From Ideonella azotifigens (GTDB lineage Bacteria; Pseudomonadota; Gammaproteobacteria; Burkholderiales; Burkholderiaceae_C), in assembly GCF_006519715.1 (NCBI RefSeq), contig NZ_VIDT01000003.1, forward strand, positions 1 through 39,670: DNA of 39,670 nt, written 5' to 3'. The position numbers were made by a program, and so were the translations under genes. Within the stretch, counting starts at the first letter, position 1. Each line of letters begins with the position of its first letter. Shown one piece after another: positions 32,713 through 39,670 of this stretch. A model generated the notes under the pieces. It saw only the letters and a program-made list of their open reading frames with translations, was not told the DNA's origin and searched no databases.

Positions 32713-33804
32713 GTGTCCGAATCTGTTTCCTTGACGCCGCTGAGCCGCGTCCGCCTAGCGGTGGACTGCATGGGTGGCGACCATGGACCCTCGGTCACGC
32801 TGCCGGCCTGCCGGGCTTTCCTGGACTCGCATCCTGACGTGGAATTGCTGCTGGTGGGCACGGCCGATGCGCTGGTGCCTGCCGCGCACTGGCCGCGCTG
32901 CACGCTGGTCACCGCGACAGAGGTGGTGGCCATGGACGATACGGTCGAAGTGGCCTTGCGCCGCAAGAAGGATTCTTCGATGCGCATCGCCATCTCGCAG
33001 CTCAAGCTGCGTGACGGCGTGGCCAAGGCCGATGCCTGCATTTCGGCTGGCAACACCGGTGCCTTGATGGCATTGGCGCGTTACCTGCTGAAGACGCTGG
33101 AGGGCATTGACCGTCCGGCCATCGCGTCGGTCATCCCGAACGTGCGCGGCGAGTTCACCACCATGCTGGATCTGGGCGCCAATGTGGACTGCTCGGCGGA
33201 GCACCTGCTGCAGTTCGCCATCATGGGCAGCGCGCTGGTTGCGGCGGTCGAGGGCAAGCCCAATCCAACCGTGGGCCTGCTGAACATCGGCTCCGAGGTG
33301 ATCAAGGGCAGCGAAACCATCAAGCGTGCCGGCGACCTGCTGCGCGCTGCAGCCGCCAGCGGGCACCTGAATTACCACGGCAATGTCGAAGGCAACGACA
33401 TCTTCGAAGGCACGGCGGACATCGTGGTTTGCGACGGCTTCGTCGGCAATGTCGCGCTGAAGACCACCGAAGGCCTGGCGCACGCGCTGAGTCAGTTCAT
33501 CCGCGAAGAATTCACCCGCAACTGGCTGACCAAGCTGGCTGCCCTGGTGGCGATGCCGGTGCTCAAGCGCTTTAGGGCGCGGGTGGACCCGCGCAGCTAC
33601 AACGGCGCTGCGTTGCTGGGTTTGCAGGGCCTGGTGTTCAAGAGCCATGGTTCTGCCGATGCGTACGCCTTTGGCCGTGCCTTGTCGCGGGCTTATGATG
33701 CGGCGCACAACCGCTTGCTCGACCAGGTCCATGACCGCATCGTCGAGACCCTGCAGGCCATGCCTGCGCTTCCCGGTGATCAGCCGGTCCGACCCGCTGC
33801 ATGA
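32713..33804 (+). CDS. plsX: Phosphate acyltransferase PlsX
   Basis: Makes acyl-phosphate from acyl-ACP, the first step of phospholipid synthesis in the PlsX/PlsY route; peripheral membrane enzyme. 363 residues from a GTG; the next in-frame ATG (32770) would cut into the conserved [10 protein letters not shown] motif, so it is rejected. Other family features: [24 protein letters not shown], the [12 protein letters not shown] loop and [17 protein letters not shown]. Stop overlaps the fabH start by 4 bases. Confidence 0.96.
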   Translation: MSESVSLTPLSRVRLAVDCMGGDHGPSVTLPACRAFLDSHPDVELLLVGTADALVPAAHWPRCTLVTATEVVAMDDTVEVALRRKKDSSMRIAISQLKLRDGVAKADACISAGNTGALMALARYLLKTLEGIDRPAIASVIPNVRGEFTTMLDLGANVDCSAEHLLQFAIMGSALVAAVEGKPNPTVGLLNIGSEVIKGSETIKRAGDLLRAAAASGHLNYHGNVEGNDIFEGTADIVVCDGFVGNVALKTTEGLAHALSQFIREEFTRNWLTKLAALVAMPVLKRFRARVDPRSYNGAALLGLQGLVFKSHGSADAYAFGRALSRAYDAAHNRLLDQVHDRIVETLQAMPALPGDQPVRPAA

Positions 33805-34856
33805 CGCTTTCTTCTGCCTCTTCGGGTGCTGCCGCCAGTGCATCGCTGCCCAGCCCCCAGTTTCCCGCGGTGATGCCACCTGCTCGTCACGCCCGCATCA
33901 CCGGCACCGGCAGCATGTTGCCGACGCGCCGCGTGAGCAACGAAGAGCTGGCCGCTGAACTGGCCGAGCGTGGCCTGGAGACTTCGGACACCTGGATCGT
34001 CGAGCGCACCGGCATCCGGGCGCGTCACTTTGCCGCCGCCGAACAATGCGCCAGCGACCTGGGCCTGGGCGCGGCGCTGAATGCGCTGGAAGCCGCCGGC
34101 CGGCGCGCCGACGAGGTCGACCTGATCATCGTCGCCACGTCCACGCCGGACATGGTCTTCCCGTCGACCGCCAGCATCATCCAGCGCAAGCTTGGCGTGC
34201 ACGGTTGCCCGGTCTTCGACCTGCAAGCGGTGTGCTCCGGCTTTGTCTACGCGCTCTCGGTGGCGGATTCGATGATCCGCACCGGGGCTGCGCGTTGCGC
34301 ACTGGTGATCGGTGCCGAAGTGTTCTCGCGCATCCTGGACTTCAACGACCGCACGACTTGCGTGCTGTTTGGTGACGGCGCCGGCGCCGTGGTGCTGGAA
34401 GCCTCGGACGAGCCTGGCATCCTGGCCAGTCGCATGCATGCGGATGGCCGCTACCGCGAGATCCTGTGCGTGCCGGGTACAGTCGCGGGCGGCCAGGTGC
34501 TGGGCGATCCATTGCTGAAGATGGATGGTCAGGCGGTGTTCAAGCTGGCGGTGTCGGTGCTGGAGAGCGTGGCGCGGGAAACCCTGGCTGCAGCTGGGCG
34601 CACCGAGGCCGACATCGACTGGCTGATTCCGCATCAGGCCAACATCCGCATCATGCAGGGCACGGCGCGCAAGCTGAAGCTTGGCGCCGACAAGCTGATC
34701 GTCACGGTGGACGAACATGGCAACACGTCTGCTGCGTCCATTCCGCTGGCCCTGGACCATGCCGTGCGCTCCGGCCGCGTGCAACGTGGCCAGACCGTCC
34801 TGCTCGAAGGGGTGGGCGGTGGCTTCACCTGGGGCGCGGTGCTGCTGGATTTCTGA
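33801..34856 (+). CDS. fabH: 3-oxoacyl-ACP synthase III
   Basis: Starts fatty-acid synthesis by condensing acetyl-CoA with malonyl-ACP. 351 residues. The catalytic triad is seen as Cys in LQAVCSGF, His in IPHQANIRI and Asn in EHGNTSAAS. It carries about 25 extra N-terminal residues (Ala/Ser/Pro-rich) compared with E. coli FabH (317); an inner ATG at 33873 would remove most of them, but the ATG overlapping plsX (ATGA) fits the coupled arrangement. Confidence 0.96.
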   Translation: MTLSSASSGAAASASLPSPQFPAVMPPARHARITGTGSMLPTRRVSNEELAAELAERGLETSDTWIVERTGIRARHFAAAEQCASDLGLGAALNALEAAGRRADEVDLIIVATSTPDMVFPSTASIIQRKLGVHGCPVFDLQAVCSGFVYALSVADSMIRTGAARCALVIGAEVFSRILDFNDRTTCVLFGDGAGAVVLEASDEPGILASRMHADGRYREILCVPGTVAGGQVLGDPLLKMDGQAVFKLAVSVLESVARETLAAAGRTEADIDWLIPHQANIRIMQGTARKLKLGADKLIVTVDEHGNTSAASIPLALDHAVRSGRVQRGQTVLLEGVGGGFTWGAVLLDF

Positions 34857-34883
34857 AGATTCGACCCAAGCTGGTGTGATCCC

Positions 34884-35822
34884 ATGAAACGATTCGCTGT
34901 TGTCTTTCCCGGACAGGGTTCCCAATCCGTCGGCATGCTTGACGCATGGGGCGGGCACCCCGCCGTGCAGCAGACGCTGGATGAGTCCAGCAGCGTGCTC
35001 GACCGCGACCTGCGCACGCTGATCCAGCAAGGCCCGAAAGAGCAGCTGGACCTGACCGTCAACACCCAGTTGGTGATGCTGGTGGCGGGTTTGGCCTGCT
35101 ACCGCGCATGGTCTGCCGAGACGGGTTTCGTGCCGGAGGCCATGGCTGGCCATTCGCTGGGCGAATACACCGCGCTGGTGGCCTCCGGCAGCCTGACGCT
35201 GGCCGATGCGCTGGTGCTGGTGCGGCTGCGCTCGCAGGCCATGCAGGATGCGGTGCCGGTTGGCCAGGGCGGCATGGCGGCTATCCTCGGGCTGGACGCG
35301 CAGATGGTCCGGGCCGGTTGCGCAGAAGCCATGCAGTCTTGCGGCGAGATGGTGGAGGCAGTCAATTTCAACGACCCGAAGCAGACCGTGATCGCCGGCA
35401 CCAAGCTGGGCGTGGACACAGCCTGCGCCACGCTGAAGGGCATGGGCGCCAAGCGTGCCTTGCTGCTGTCGGTCTCGGCGCCATTCCATTCCACGCTGAT
35501 GAAGCCTGCCGCCGAAGCGCTGAAGGTGAAGCTGGCGGAAACCACCTTTGCAGCACCCAGTGTGCCGGTGGTCAACAACATCGACGTGAAGGTCGAAAGC
35601 AGCGCTGAAGCGATCCGCGACGCGCTGTACCGCCAGGCCTTTGGCCCGGTGCGCTGGGTTGAGGTCGTGCATGCCTTGCGTGCGCAAGGCCTGACGGACG
35701 TGATCGAGTGCGGCCCTGGCCGTGCGCTGACCGGCATGGTCAAGCGCATCGAACCTGAACTGAATGCGGTCTGCGTGTTCGACCCGGCCAGCCTGGCCCT
35801 GGCCAAGGAGGCATTGGCATGA
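34884..35822 (+). CDS. fabD: Malonyl-CoA:ACP transacylase
   Basis: Loads malonyl groups from malonyl-CoA onto ACP. 312 residues. Seen: [12 protein letters not shown] near the N-terminus, the nucleophile elbow [10 protein letters not shown] with the active Ser, the malonyl-binding Arg in [10 protein letters not shown], the catalytic His in SAPFHSTLM, and [15 protein letters not shown] at the end. Lies 27 bases after fabH and overlaps fabG by 4 bases. Confidence 0.97.
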   Translation: MKRFAVVFPGQGSQSVGMLDAWGGHPAVQQTLDESSSVLDRDLRTLIQQGPKEQLDLTVNTQLVMLVAGLACYRAWSAETGFVPEAMAGHSLGEYTALVASGSLTLADALVLVRLRSQAMQDAVPVGQGGMAAILGLDAQMVRAGCAEAMQSCGEMVEAVNFNDPKQTVIAGTKLGVDTACATLKGMGAKRALLLSVSAPFHSTLMKPAAEALKVKLAETTFAAPSVPVVNNIDVKVESSAEAIRDALYRQAFGPVRWVEVVHALRAQGLTDVIECGPGRALTGMVKRIEPELNAVCVFDPASLALAKEALA

Positions 35823-36580
35823 GCACGGTTGCAAACACCTCAGTGGCACCAGCGCAGGTTGCGCTGGTGACTGGCGCGACGCGCGGCATCGGCCGGGCGA
35901 TTGCGCTGACCTTGGCCGCACGCGGTTTTCGCGTGCTGGGCACCGCGACCACCGATGCCGGCGCGCAGGCGATTCGCGACGCGCTGGCCGAATTCCCTGG
36001 CTGCGACGGCCTGAAGCTGGATGTGACCGACGCCGCCGCGGTGGACGCCTGCATGGACCAGCTGGTCAAGGATCAGGGTGGCCTGCATGTGCTGGTCAAC
36101 AATGCCGGCATCACGCGCGACCAGTTGGCCATGCGCATGAAGGACGACGACTGGGATGCCGTGCTGGACACCAACCTGCGCGCCGTCTTCCGGCTTGCGC
36201 GGGCGGCGATCCGCCCGATGATGAAGCAGCGCTTCGGCCGCATCATCAGCATCACCTCAGTGGTTGGCGCTTCCGGCAATCCGGGCCAGGCCAACTACGC
36301 AGCCGCCAAGGCCGGTGTGGCCGGCATGACGCGCGCGCTGGCGCGCGAGCTCGGCAGCCGAAACATCACGGTCAATTGCGTCGCGCCCGGCTTCATTGCC
36401 ACCGACATGACCGACACTCTGCCCGAGGCGCAGAAGGCTGCGCTGCTGCAGCAGATCCCGTTGCAGCGCCTGGGCCAGCCGGAGGAGATCGCGCATGCGG
36501 TTGCCTTCCTCGCCAGCCCGGAAGCGGGTTACATCACTGGAACAGAGCTGCACGTCAATGGCGGCATGTTCATGAACTGA
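35819..36580 (+). CDS. fabG: 3-oxoacyl-ACP reductase
   Basis: NADPH-dependent reduction of 3-ketoacyl-ACP in fatty-acid elongation. 253 residues, classical SDR: nucleotide motif [18 protein letters not shown], the active-site Ser in ITSVVG and YAAAKAG, and the FabG-typical [18 protein letters not shown] and ending NGGMFMN. ATG overlaps fabD stop. Confidence 0.97.
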   Translation: MSTVANTSVAPAQVALVTGATRGIGRAIALTLAARGFRVLGTATTDAGAQAIRDALAEFPGCDGLKLDVTDAAAVDACMDQLVKDQGGLHVLVNNAGITRDQLAMRMKDDDWDAVLDTNLRAVFRLARAAIRPMMKQRFGRIISITSVVGASGNPGQANYAAAKAGVAGMTRALARELGSRNITVNCVAPGFIATDMTDTLPEAQKAALLQQIPLQRLGQPEEIAHAVAFLASPEAGYITGTELHVNGGMFMN

Positions 36581-36610
36581 TCCCCCCGCCGGGCTCTGCG
36601 CTTGCCAGCG

Positions 36611-36616
36611 TAGAAT
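36611..36616 (+). promoter_or_regulatory. -10-like hexamer before acpP
   Basis: TAGAAT (5 of 6 to consensus) lies 35 bases before the acpP ATG in a 71-bp gap. acpP often has a promoter of its own because ACP is needed in large amounts, but no matching -35 is visible here. Confidence 0.3.
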
Positions 36617-36651
36617 CCGGCCCGTTTTACGCAATCCCTCCTGGAGGAGTC

Positions 36652-36891
36652 ATGAGCGACATCGAAGCACGCGTCAAGAAAATCATCGCCGAGCAACTGG
36701 GTGTTCCCGAAGCCGACGTCACCAACGAAAAAGCCTTCGTGGCCGACCTGGGTGCCGACTCGCTCGACACCGTCGAACTGGTGATGGCCCTGGAAGATGA
36801 ATTCGGCATTGAGATTCCTGATGAGGAAGCCGAGAAGATCACCACTGTCCAGTTGGCGATCGACTATGCCAAGGGCAACGCCAAGGCCTGA
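36652..36891 (+). CDS. acpP: Acyl carrier protein
   Basis: 79 residues, very acidic. The phosphopantetheine-attachment serine is in [19 protein letters not shown], and the start [16 protein letters not shown] is typical. Carries growing acyl chains between the Fab enzymes encoded around it. Preceded by a very strong GGAGGAG ribosome site, consistent with high expression. Confidence 0.98.
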   Translation: MSDIEARVKKIIAEQLGVPEADVTNEKAFVADLGADSLDTVELVMALEDEFGIEIPDEEAEKITTVQLAIDYAKGNAKA

Positions 36892-36935
36892 CAAGGCCTT
36901 GCAGTTCCGCCCCCGCAACGATCTGATCTGAACGC

Positions 36936-38180
36936 ATGACCCGTCGACGTGTCGTCATCACCGGCCTGGGGCTGATCAGCCCGGTCGGCAACACGGTTTC
37001 CGAGGGCTGGAGCAACCTGCTTGCAGGTCGTTCCGGCATCGCGCCCATCACCAAGTTCGATGCCTCCGGCATCGCCTGCCAGTTTGCAGGCGAGGTCAAA
37101 GGCTTCAATGTCGAGGAGTACGTTCCCGGCAAGGAAGCCAAGCACATGGACAGCTTCATCCACTTTGGCGTGGCCGCTGCCATCCAGGCCGTGCAGGATG
37201 CCGGGCTGCCCACTGGCGACGCGCTGACCGAGGAGACGGCCGAGCGCATCGGGTGCATGATCGGCTCGGGCATCGGCGGTCTGCCGGAGATCGAACAGAC
37301 CGCTCGCATGGTCGTTGATCGTGGCCCGCGCCGCATCTCCCCATTTTTCGTCCCAGCCTCGATCATCAACATGATCTCCGGCCATGTCTCGATCCGCTTC
37401 GGTTTCACCGGTCCGAACCTGGCCGTGGTCACCGCTTGTACCACTGGTTTGCATTGCATCGGCCAGTCGGCACGCATGATCGGCTACGGCGATGCGGACG
37501 TCATGGTCGCCGGCGGTGCCGAGGCCACGGTGTCGATGCTCGGGGTTGGCGGCTTTGCGGCTGCGCGCGCGCTGTCCACCCGCAATGATGACCCGGCGAC
37601 CGCTTCGCGGCCCTGGGACCGTGACCGAGACGGCTTCGTGCTGGGCGAGGGCGGTGGCGTGGTGGTGCTGGAAGAATACGAATACGCGAAGAAGCGTGGC
37701 GCCAGGATTTACGCCGAAGTGATCGGCTTCGGCATGGGTGCCGACGCGTATCACATGACTGCGCCCAGTGTGGATGGCCCCAAGCGCTCGATGAAGGCTG
37801 CGCTGCGCGACGCCGGCCTCAATGCCGACGCGGTGCAATACCTGAATGCCCATGGCACCTCGACGCCGCTGGGTGACCTGAACGAGACCAACGCGATCAA
37901 GCTGGCCTTTGGCGACCACGCCAGGCGCCTGGTCGTGAACTCGACCAAGTCGATGACCGGCCACCTGCTGGGTGGCGCAGGCGGCATCGAATCGGTGTTC
38001 ACCGTGATGGCGCTGCATCACCAGATTTCACCGCCGACCATCAACATCTTCAACCAGGATCCCGAGTGCGACCTGGATTACTGCGCCAACACGGCGCGCG
38101 AGATGAAGATCGACATTGCGGTGAAAAACAACTTCGGCTTCGGCGGCACCAACGGCACGCTGGTGTTCAGGCGCATTTGA
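36936..38180 (+). CDS. fabF: 3-oxoacyl-ACP synthase II
   Basis: Condensing enzyme elongating acyl-ACP. 414 residues. Active Cys in VVTACTTGLHC, the two His in NAHGTSTPLGD and SMTGHLLGGAGG, and the C-terminal NNFGFGGTNGTLVF are all visible. Lies 44 bases after acpP, the standard order. Confidence 0.98.
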   Translation: MTRRRVVITGLGLISPVGNTVSEGWSNLLAGRSGIAPITKFDASGIACQFAGEVKGFNVEEYVPGKEAKHMDSFIHFGVAAAIQAVQDAGLPTGDALTEETAERIGCMIGSGIGGLPEIEQTARMVVDRGPRRISPFFVPASIINMISGHVSIRFGFTGPNLAVVTACTTGLHCIGQSARMIGYGDADVMVAGGAEATVSMLGVGGFAAARALSTRNDDPATASRPWDRDRDGFVLGEGGGVVVLEEYEYAKKRGARIYAEVIGFGMGADAYHMTAPSVDGPKRSMKAALRDAGLNADAVQYLNAHGTSTPLGDLNETNAIKLAFGDHARRLVVNSTKSMTGHLLGGAGGIESVFTVMALHHQISPPTINIFNQDPECDLDYCANTAREMKIDIAVKNNFGFGGTNGTLVFRRI

Positions 38181-38235
38181 GCGCCGCCACGCGAGCCAAG
38201 TTGTTGCGTCGCCCCATGCTGTCGAGGCGGGCCTG

Positions 38236-38763
38236 ATGCGCCGCACGCCGCCTCCCTCTGACTGTGCGCTTGCAAGGCGTGGCCTCTGGTCCGCGCTGGT
38301 TGCGGCCATCGGTGGTCTGGCGGTGAGCGCCTTCGTGGGCTGGTTGTGGATGCACTTGCGCCAGCGGGCCGGTTGGCCTGTCACTGGCGCGCTGCCAGGT
38401 GCGGGTGGCATGTTCGAACTGCTGGCGGCCGGAGCCTTGCTGGCAGTTGGGTTTTATCGATGCCTGGCAACACGGCCGGTCATGCGCCTGCGTTGGGATG
38501 GCGCGGGCTGGAGCCTGCTCGCCGCTGACGGTCGCACGCTGGACGTTGCTGGCACGCCGACGCTGGTGCTGGACTGGGGCGATTGGATGCTGCTGCGTTG
38601 GCACGGCATCGCCGGCCAGCCAGTTCGCCACTTGCCAATGTCCCGCGGCGCCGCGGGAGCGATGGCTTGGCATGCGCTGCGCATCGCGGTGCGCACGCCG
38701 CCGGTGAACGTGCAGGTTCGCATGCAGGAGCCCGTTTCGGGTGCGGGAGCGCCCGTCGCATGA
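38236..38763 (+). CDS. Small membrane protein between fabF and rpoE, YgfX-like topology
   Basis: 175 residues, no confident family. Two hydrophobic helices (about residues 17-40 and 58-75, LWSALVAAIGGLAVSAFVGW and MFELLAAGALLAVGF) are followed by a soluble domain. That domain has alternating Trp/Leu-rich strands (RLRWDGAGWSLLAADG, LVLDWGDWMLLRW) and ends in a RGAAGAMAWHALRIAVR helix. This resembles the layout of YgfX/CptA-type inner-membrane proteins, but I see no diagnostic residues, so it is only a structural analogy. GAGG lies 8 bases before the ATG; the stop overlaps rpoE (ATGA), implying co-translation with the sigma factor. Confidence 0.78.
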   Translation: MRRTPPPSDCALARRGLWSALVAAIGGLAVSAFVGWLWMHLRQRAGWPVTGALPGAGGMFELLAAGALLAVGFYRCLATRPVMRLRWDGAGWSLLAADGRTLDVAGTPTLVLDWGDWMLLRWHGIAGQPVRHLPMSRGAAGAMAWHALRIAVRTPPVNVQVRMQEPVSGAGAPVA

Positions 38764-39374
38764 GCAGCCTGCAACCCGATGTCGACGCCGCGCTGGTCGA
38801 GCGCGTCAAGCAGGGCGACGTCAAGGCTTTCGAAATGCTGGTGGTCAAGTACCAGCGTCGCATCGAGCGGCTGATCGGCCGCATGGTGCGCGACAGCGAC
38901 CTGGTGTTCGACATTGCCCAGGAGACCTTCATCCGCGCTTATCGTGCGTTGCCGCAGTTCCGTGGCGAGAGTGCGTTTTACACCTGGCTTTACCGGATCG
39001 CGGTCAACACTGCGAAGAAGGCGCTGGTCGATTTGAAGCGGGATCCCGTGATCACCGAAGCCGCAATGGCAACAGGGGATGACGATGACGAAACTTCCCG
39101 GCCGCAAATGGAACAAATCGACATGGCCACGCCTGAGGCCCTGTTGGCGAGCAAGGAAATTGCATCCACGGTGAACGCGGCGATCGAGGCCTTGTCCGAG
39201 GACTTGCGGCAGGCCATTACGCTGCGCGAGATCGAAGGACTGAGTTACGAAGAGATTGCTGACGTGATGAATTGCCCGATCGGTACCGTTCGATCGCGGA
39301 TTTTTCGCGCCCGTGAAGCGATCGCACTGCGCTTGAAACCGCTGTTGGATACCCAAAACGGTGAACGTTGGTGA
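38760..39374 (+). CDS. rpoE: Envelope-stress sigma factor RpoE
   Basis: Extracytoplasmic-function sigma factor of the RpoE/AlgU type, directing RNA polymerase to envelope-stress genes. 204 residues. Region 2: VKYQRRIERLIGRMV, DIAQETFIRAYRAL and the -10 recognition helix ESAFYTWLYRIAVNTAK. Region 4: the HTH LSYEEIADVMNCPIGTVRSRI. The linker contains an acidic GDDDDE stretch. The ATG overlaps the upstream small membrane protein gene; its anti-sigma factor follows. Confidence 0.96.
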   Translation: MSSLQPDVDAALVERVKQGDVKAFEMLVVKYQRRIERLIGRMVRDSDLVFDIAQETFIRAYRALPQFRGESAFYTWLYRIAVNTAKKALVDLKRDPVITEAAMATGDDDDETSRPQMEQIDMATPEALLASKEIASTVNAAIEALSEDLRQAITLREIEGLSYEEIADVMNCPIGTVRSRIFRAREAIALRLKPLLDTQNGERW

Positions 39375-39413
39375 CCTGGATTTTGTCGAGCCTGACCGCT
39401 GTCTGGAGCTGAG

Positions 39414-39670
39414 ATGATGTTGGAGCCGTCGAACGATCATGAGCGCATGCTGCAGGGCCTTTCGGCACTGAGCGATGGCGAGGCCGATGGGCGCGAACTG
39501 CGCCTGTCGGTGGATGCCTGGCGCCAAGACCCTGAGCTGCGCGCGAGCTGGCACTGCTATGCGCTGATCGGGGACGTGCTGCGCTCGGACGACCTCGCGT
39601 CGGCACCGAAGCAGGACGCCAGTTTCCTGACTGCCTTGCGCAGCAAGCTGGCCCAGGAGCCGGTGGTGCT
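39414..39670 (+). CDS. rseA: Anti-sigma-E factor RseA/MucA, N-terminal part
   Basis: Partial, cut by the right edge; 85 codons are visible. The reading begins MMLEPSNDHERMLQGLSAL, then SDGEADGRELRL, DPELRASWHCYALIGDVLRSDDL and a SFLTALRSKLAQEP end. The Leu-SALSDGE and W-x-x-Y-x-LIGDVLR motifs are those of the RseA N-terminal sigma-binding domain. GGAG lies 6 bases before the ATG, and a second ATG is the next codon. The membrane helix and periplasmic part lie outside the window. Confidence 0.92.
   Translation, partial: MMLEPSNDHERMLQGLSALSDGEADGRELRLSVDAWRQDPELRASWHCYALIGDVLRSDDLASAPKQDASFLTALRSKLAQEPVV

Noticed and set aside
33780-35921. 713-codon open frame on the minus strand over fabH and fabD
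   Set aside because: It lies exactly antisense to two clear fatty-acid genes, is rich in His/Arg/Gln in the way GC-rich antisense frames are, and shows no domain or ribosome site.
1-39670. Insertion sequences, CRISPR arrays, tRNA/rRNA genes, phage or toxin-antitoxin modules
   Set aside because: Looked for on reading through the window; no transposase or integrase motifs, no regularly spaced repeats and no RNA gene could be recognised.

Overview
This looks like chromosomal DNA of a high-GC betaproteobacterium, most likely Burkholderiales. That reading rests on the gene order yceD-rpmF-plsX-fabH-fabD-fabG-acpP-fabF-rpoE-rseA, an EPS-associated MarR-like regulator, separate HldA and HldC polypeptides, and codon use strongly biased to G/C. 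The taxonomic call is inference; no rRNA or tRNA was seen.

The first 28 kb are a surface-polysaccharide locus. It opens with the 3' part of a WbpM/CapD-type nucleotide-sugar 4,6-dehydratase and a short WbaP-like priming phosphotransferase. A small winged-helix regulator follows, with a palindrome inside its own promoter. From 2459 to 9508 runs a complete CDP-3,6-dideoxyhexose set (DdhD, DdhA, DdhB, DdhC), continued without a break by a split transketolase and an extended SDR. This combination suggests a carbon-branched CDP-sugar and is the most interesting part of the window. Next come a Wzx flippase, two abequosyltransferase-like GT2 enzymes flanking a hexapeptide acetyltransferase, the whole ADP-L-glycero-D-manno-heptose pathway (gmhA, hldA, hldD, hldC, gmhB), a GT9 heptosyltransferase-like enzyme, a further GT2 and a 2OG-Fe(II) oxygenase. 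Most junctions from about 4.3 to 17.4 kb are 4-base start/stop overlaps, so the genes probably form one long coupled operon.

The minus-strand arm (20.3-28.0 kb) converges on that operon. It encodes a small membrane protein with a YLDPGSGS motif, a kinase-like/methyltransferase fusion, a membrane sulfatase-superfamily protein, a long Wza-like exporter, a Wzz/GumC-like chain-length protein and a Wzy-like polymerase. Together with Wzx this is a Wzx/Wzy-dependent pathway; no tyrosine kinase or phosphatase partner is present here.

From 28.4 kb the content is housekeeping: rhlE with a clear terminator, then a tetrapyrrole-methylase-family methyltransferase and a Maf/YceF nucleotide pyrophosphatase on the minus strand. 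Divergently follows the yceD-rpmF-plsX-fab cluster (ribosome and fatty-acid synthesis), then a small YgfX-like membrane protein, the envelope-stress sigma factor RpoE and the start of its anti-sigma factor RseA, cut by the window edge. An unusual 370-bp structured gap separates yceD from rpmF.
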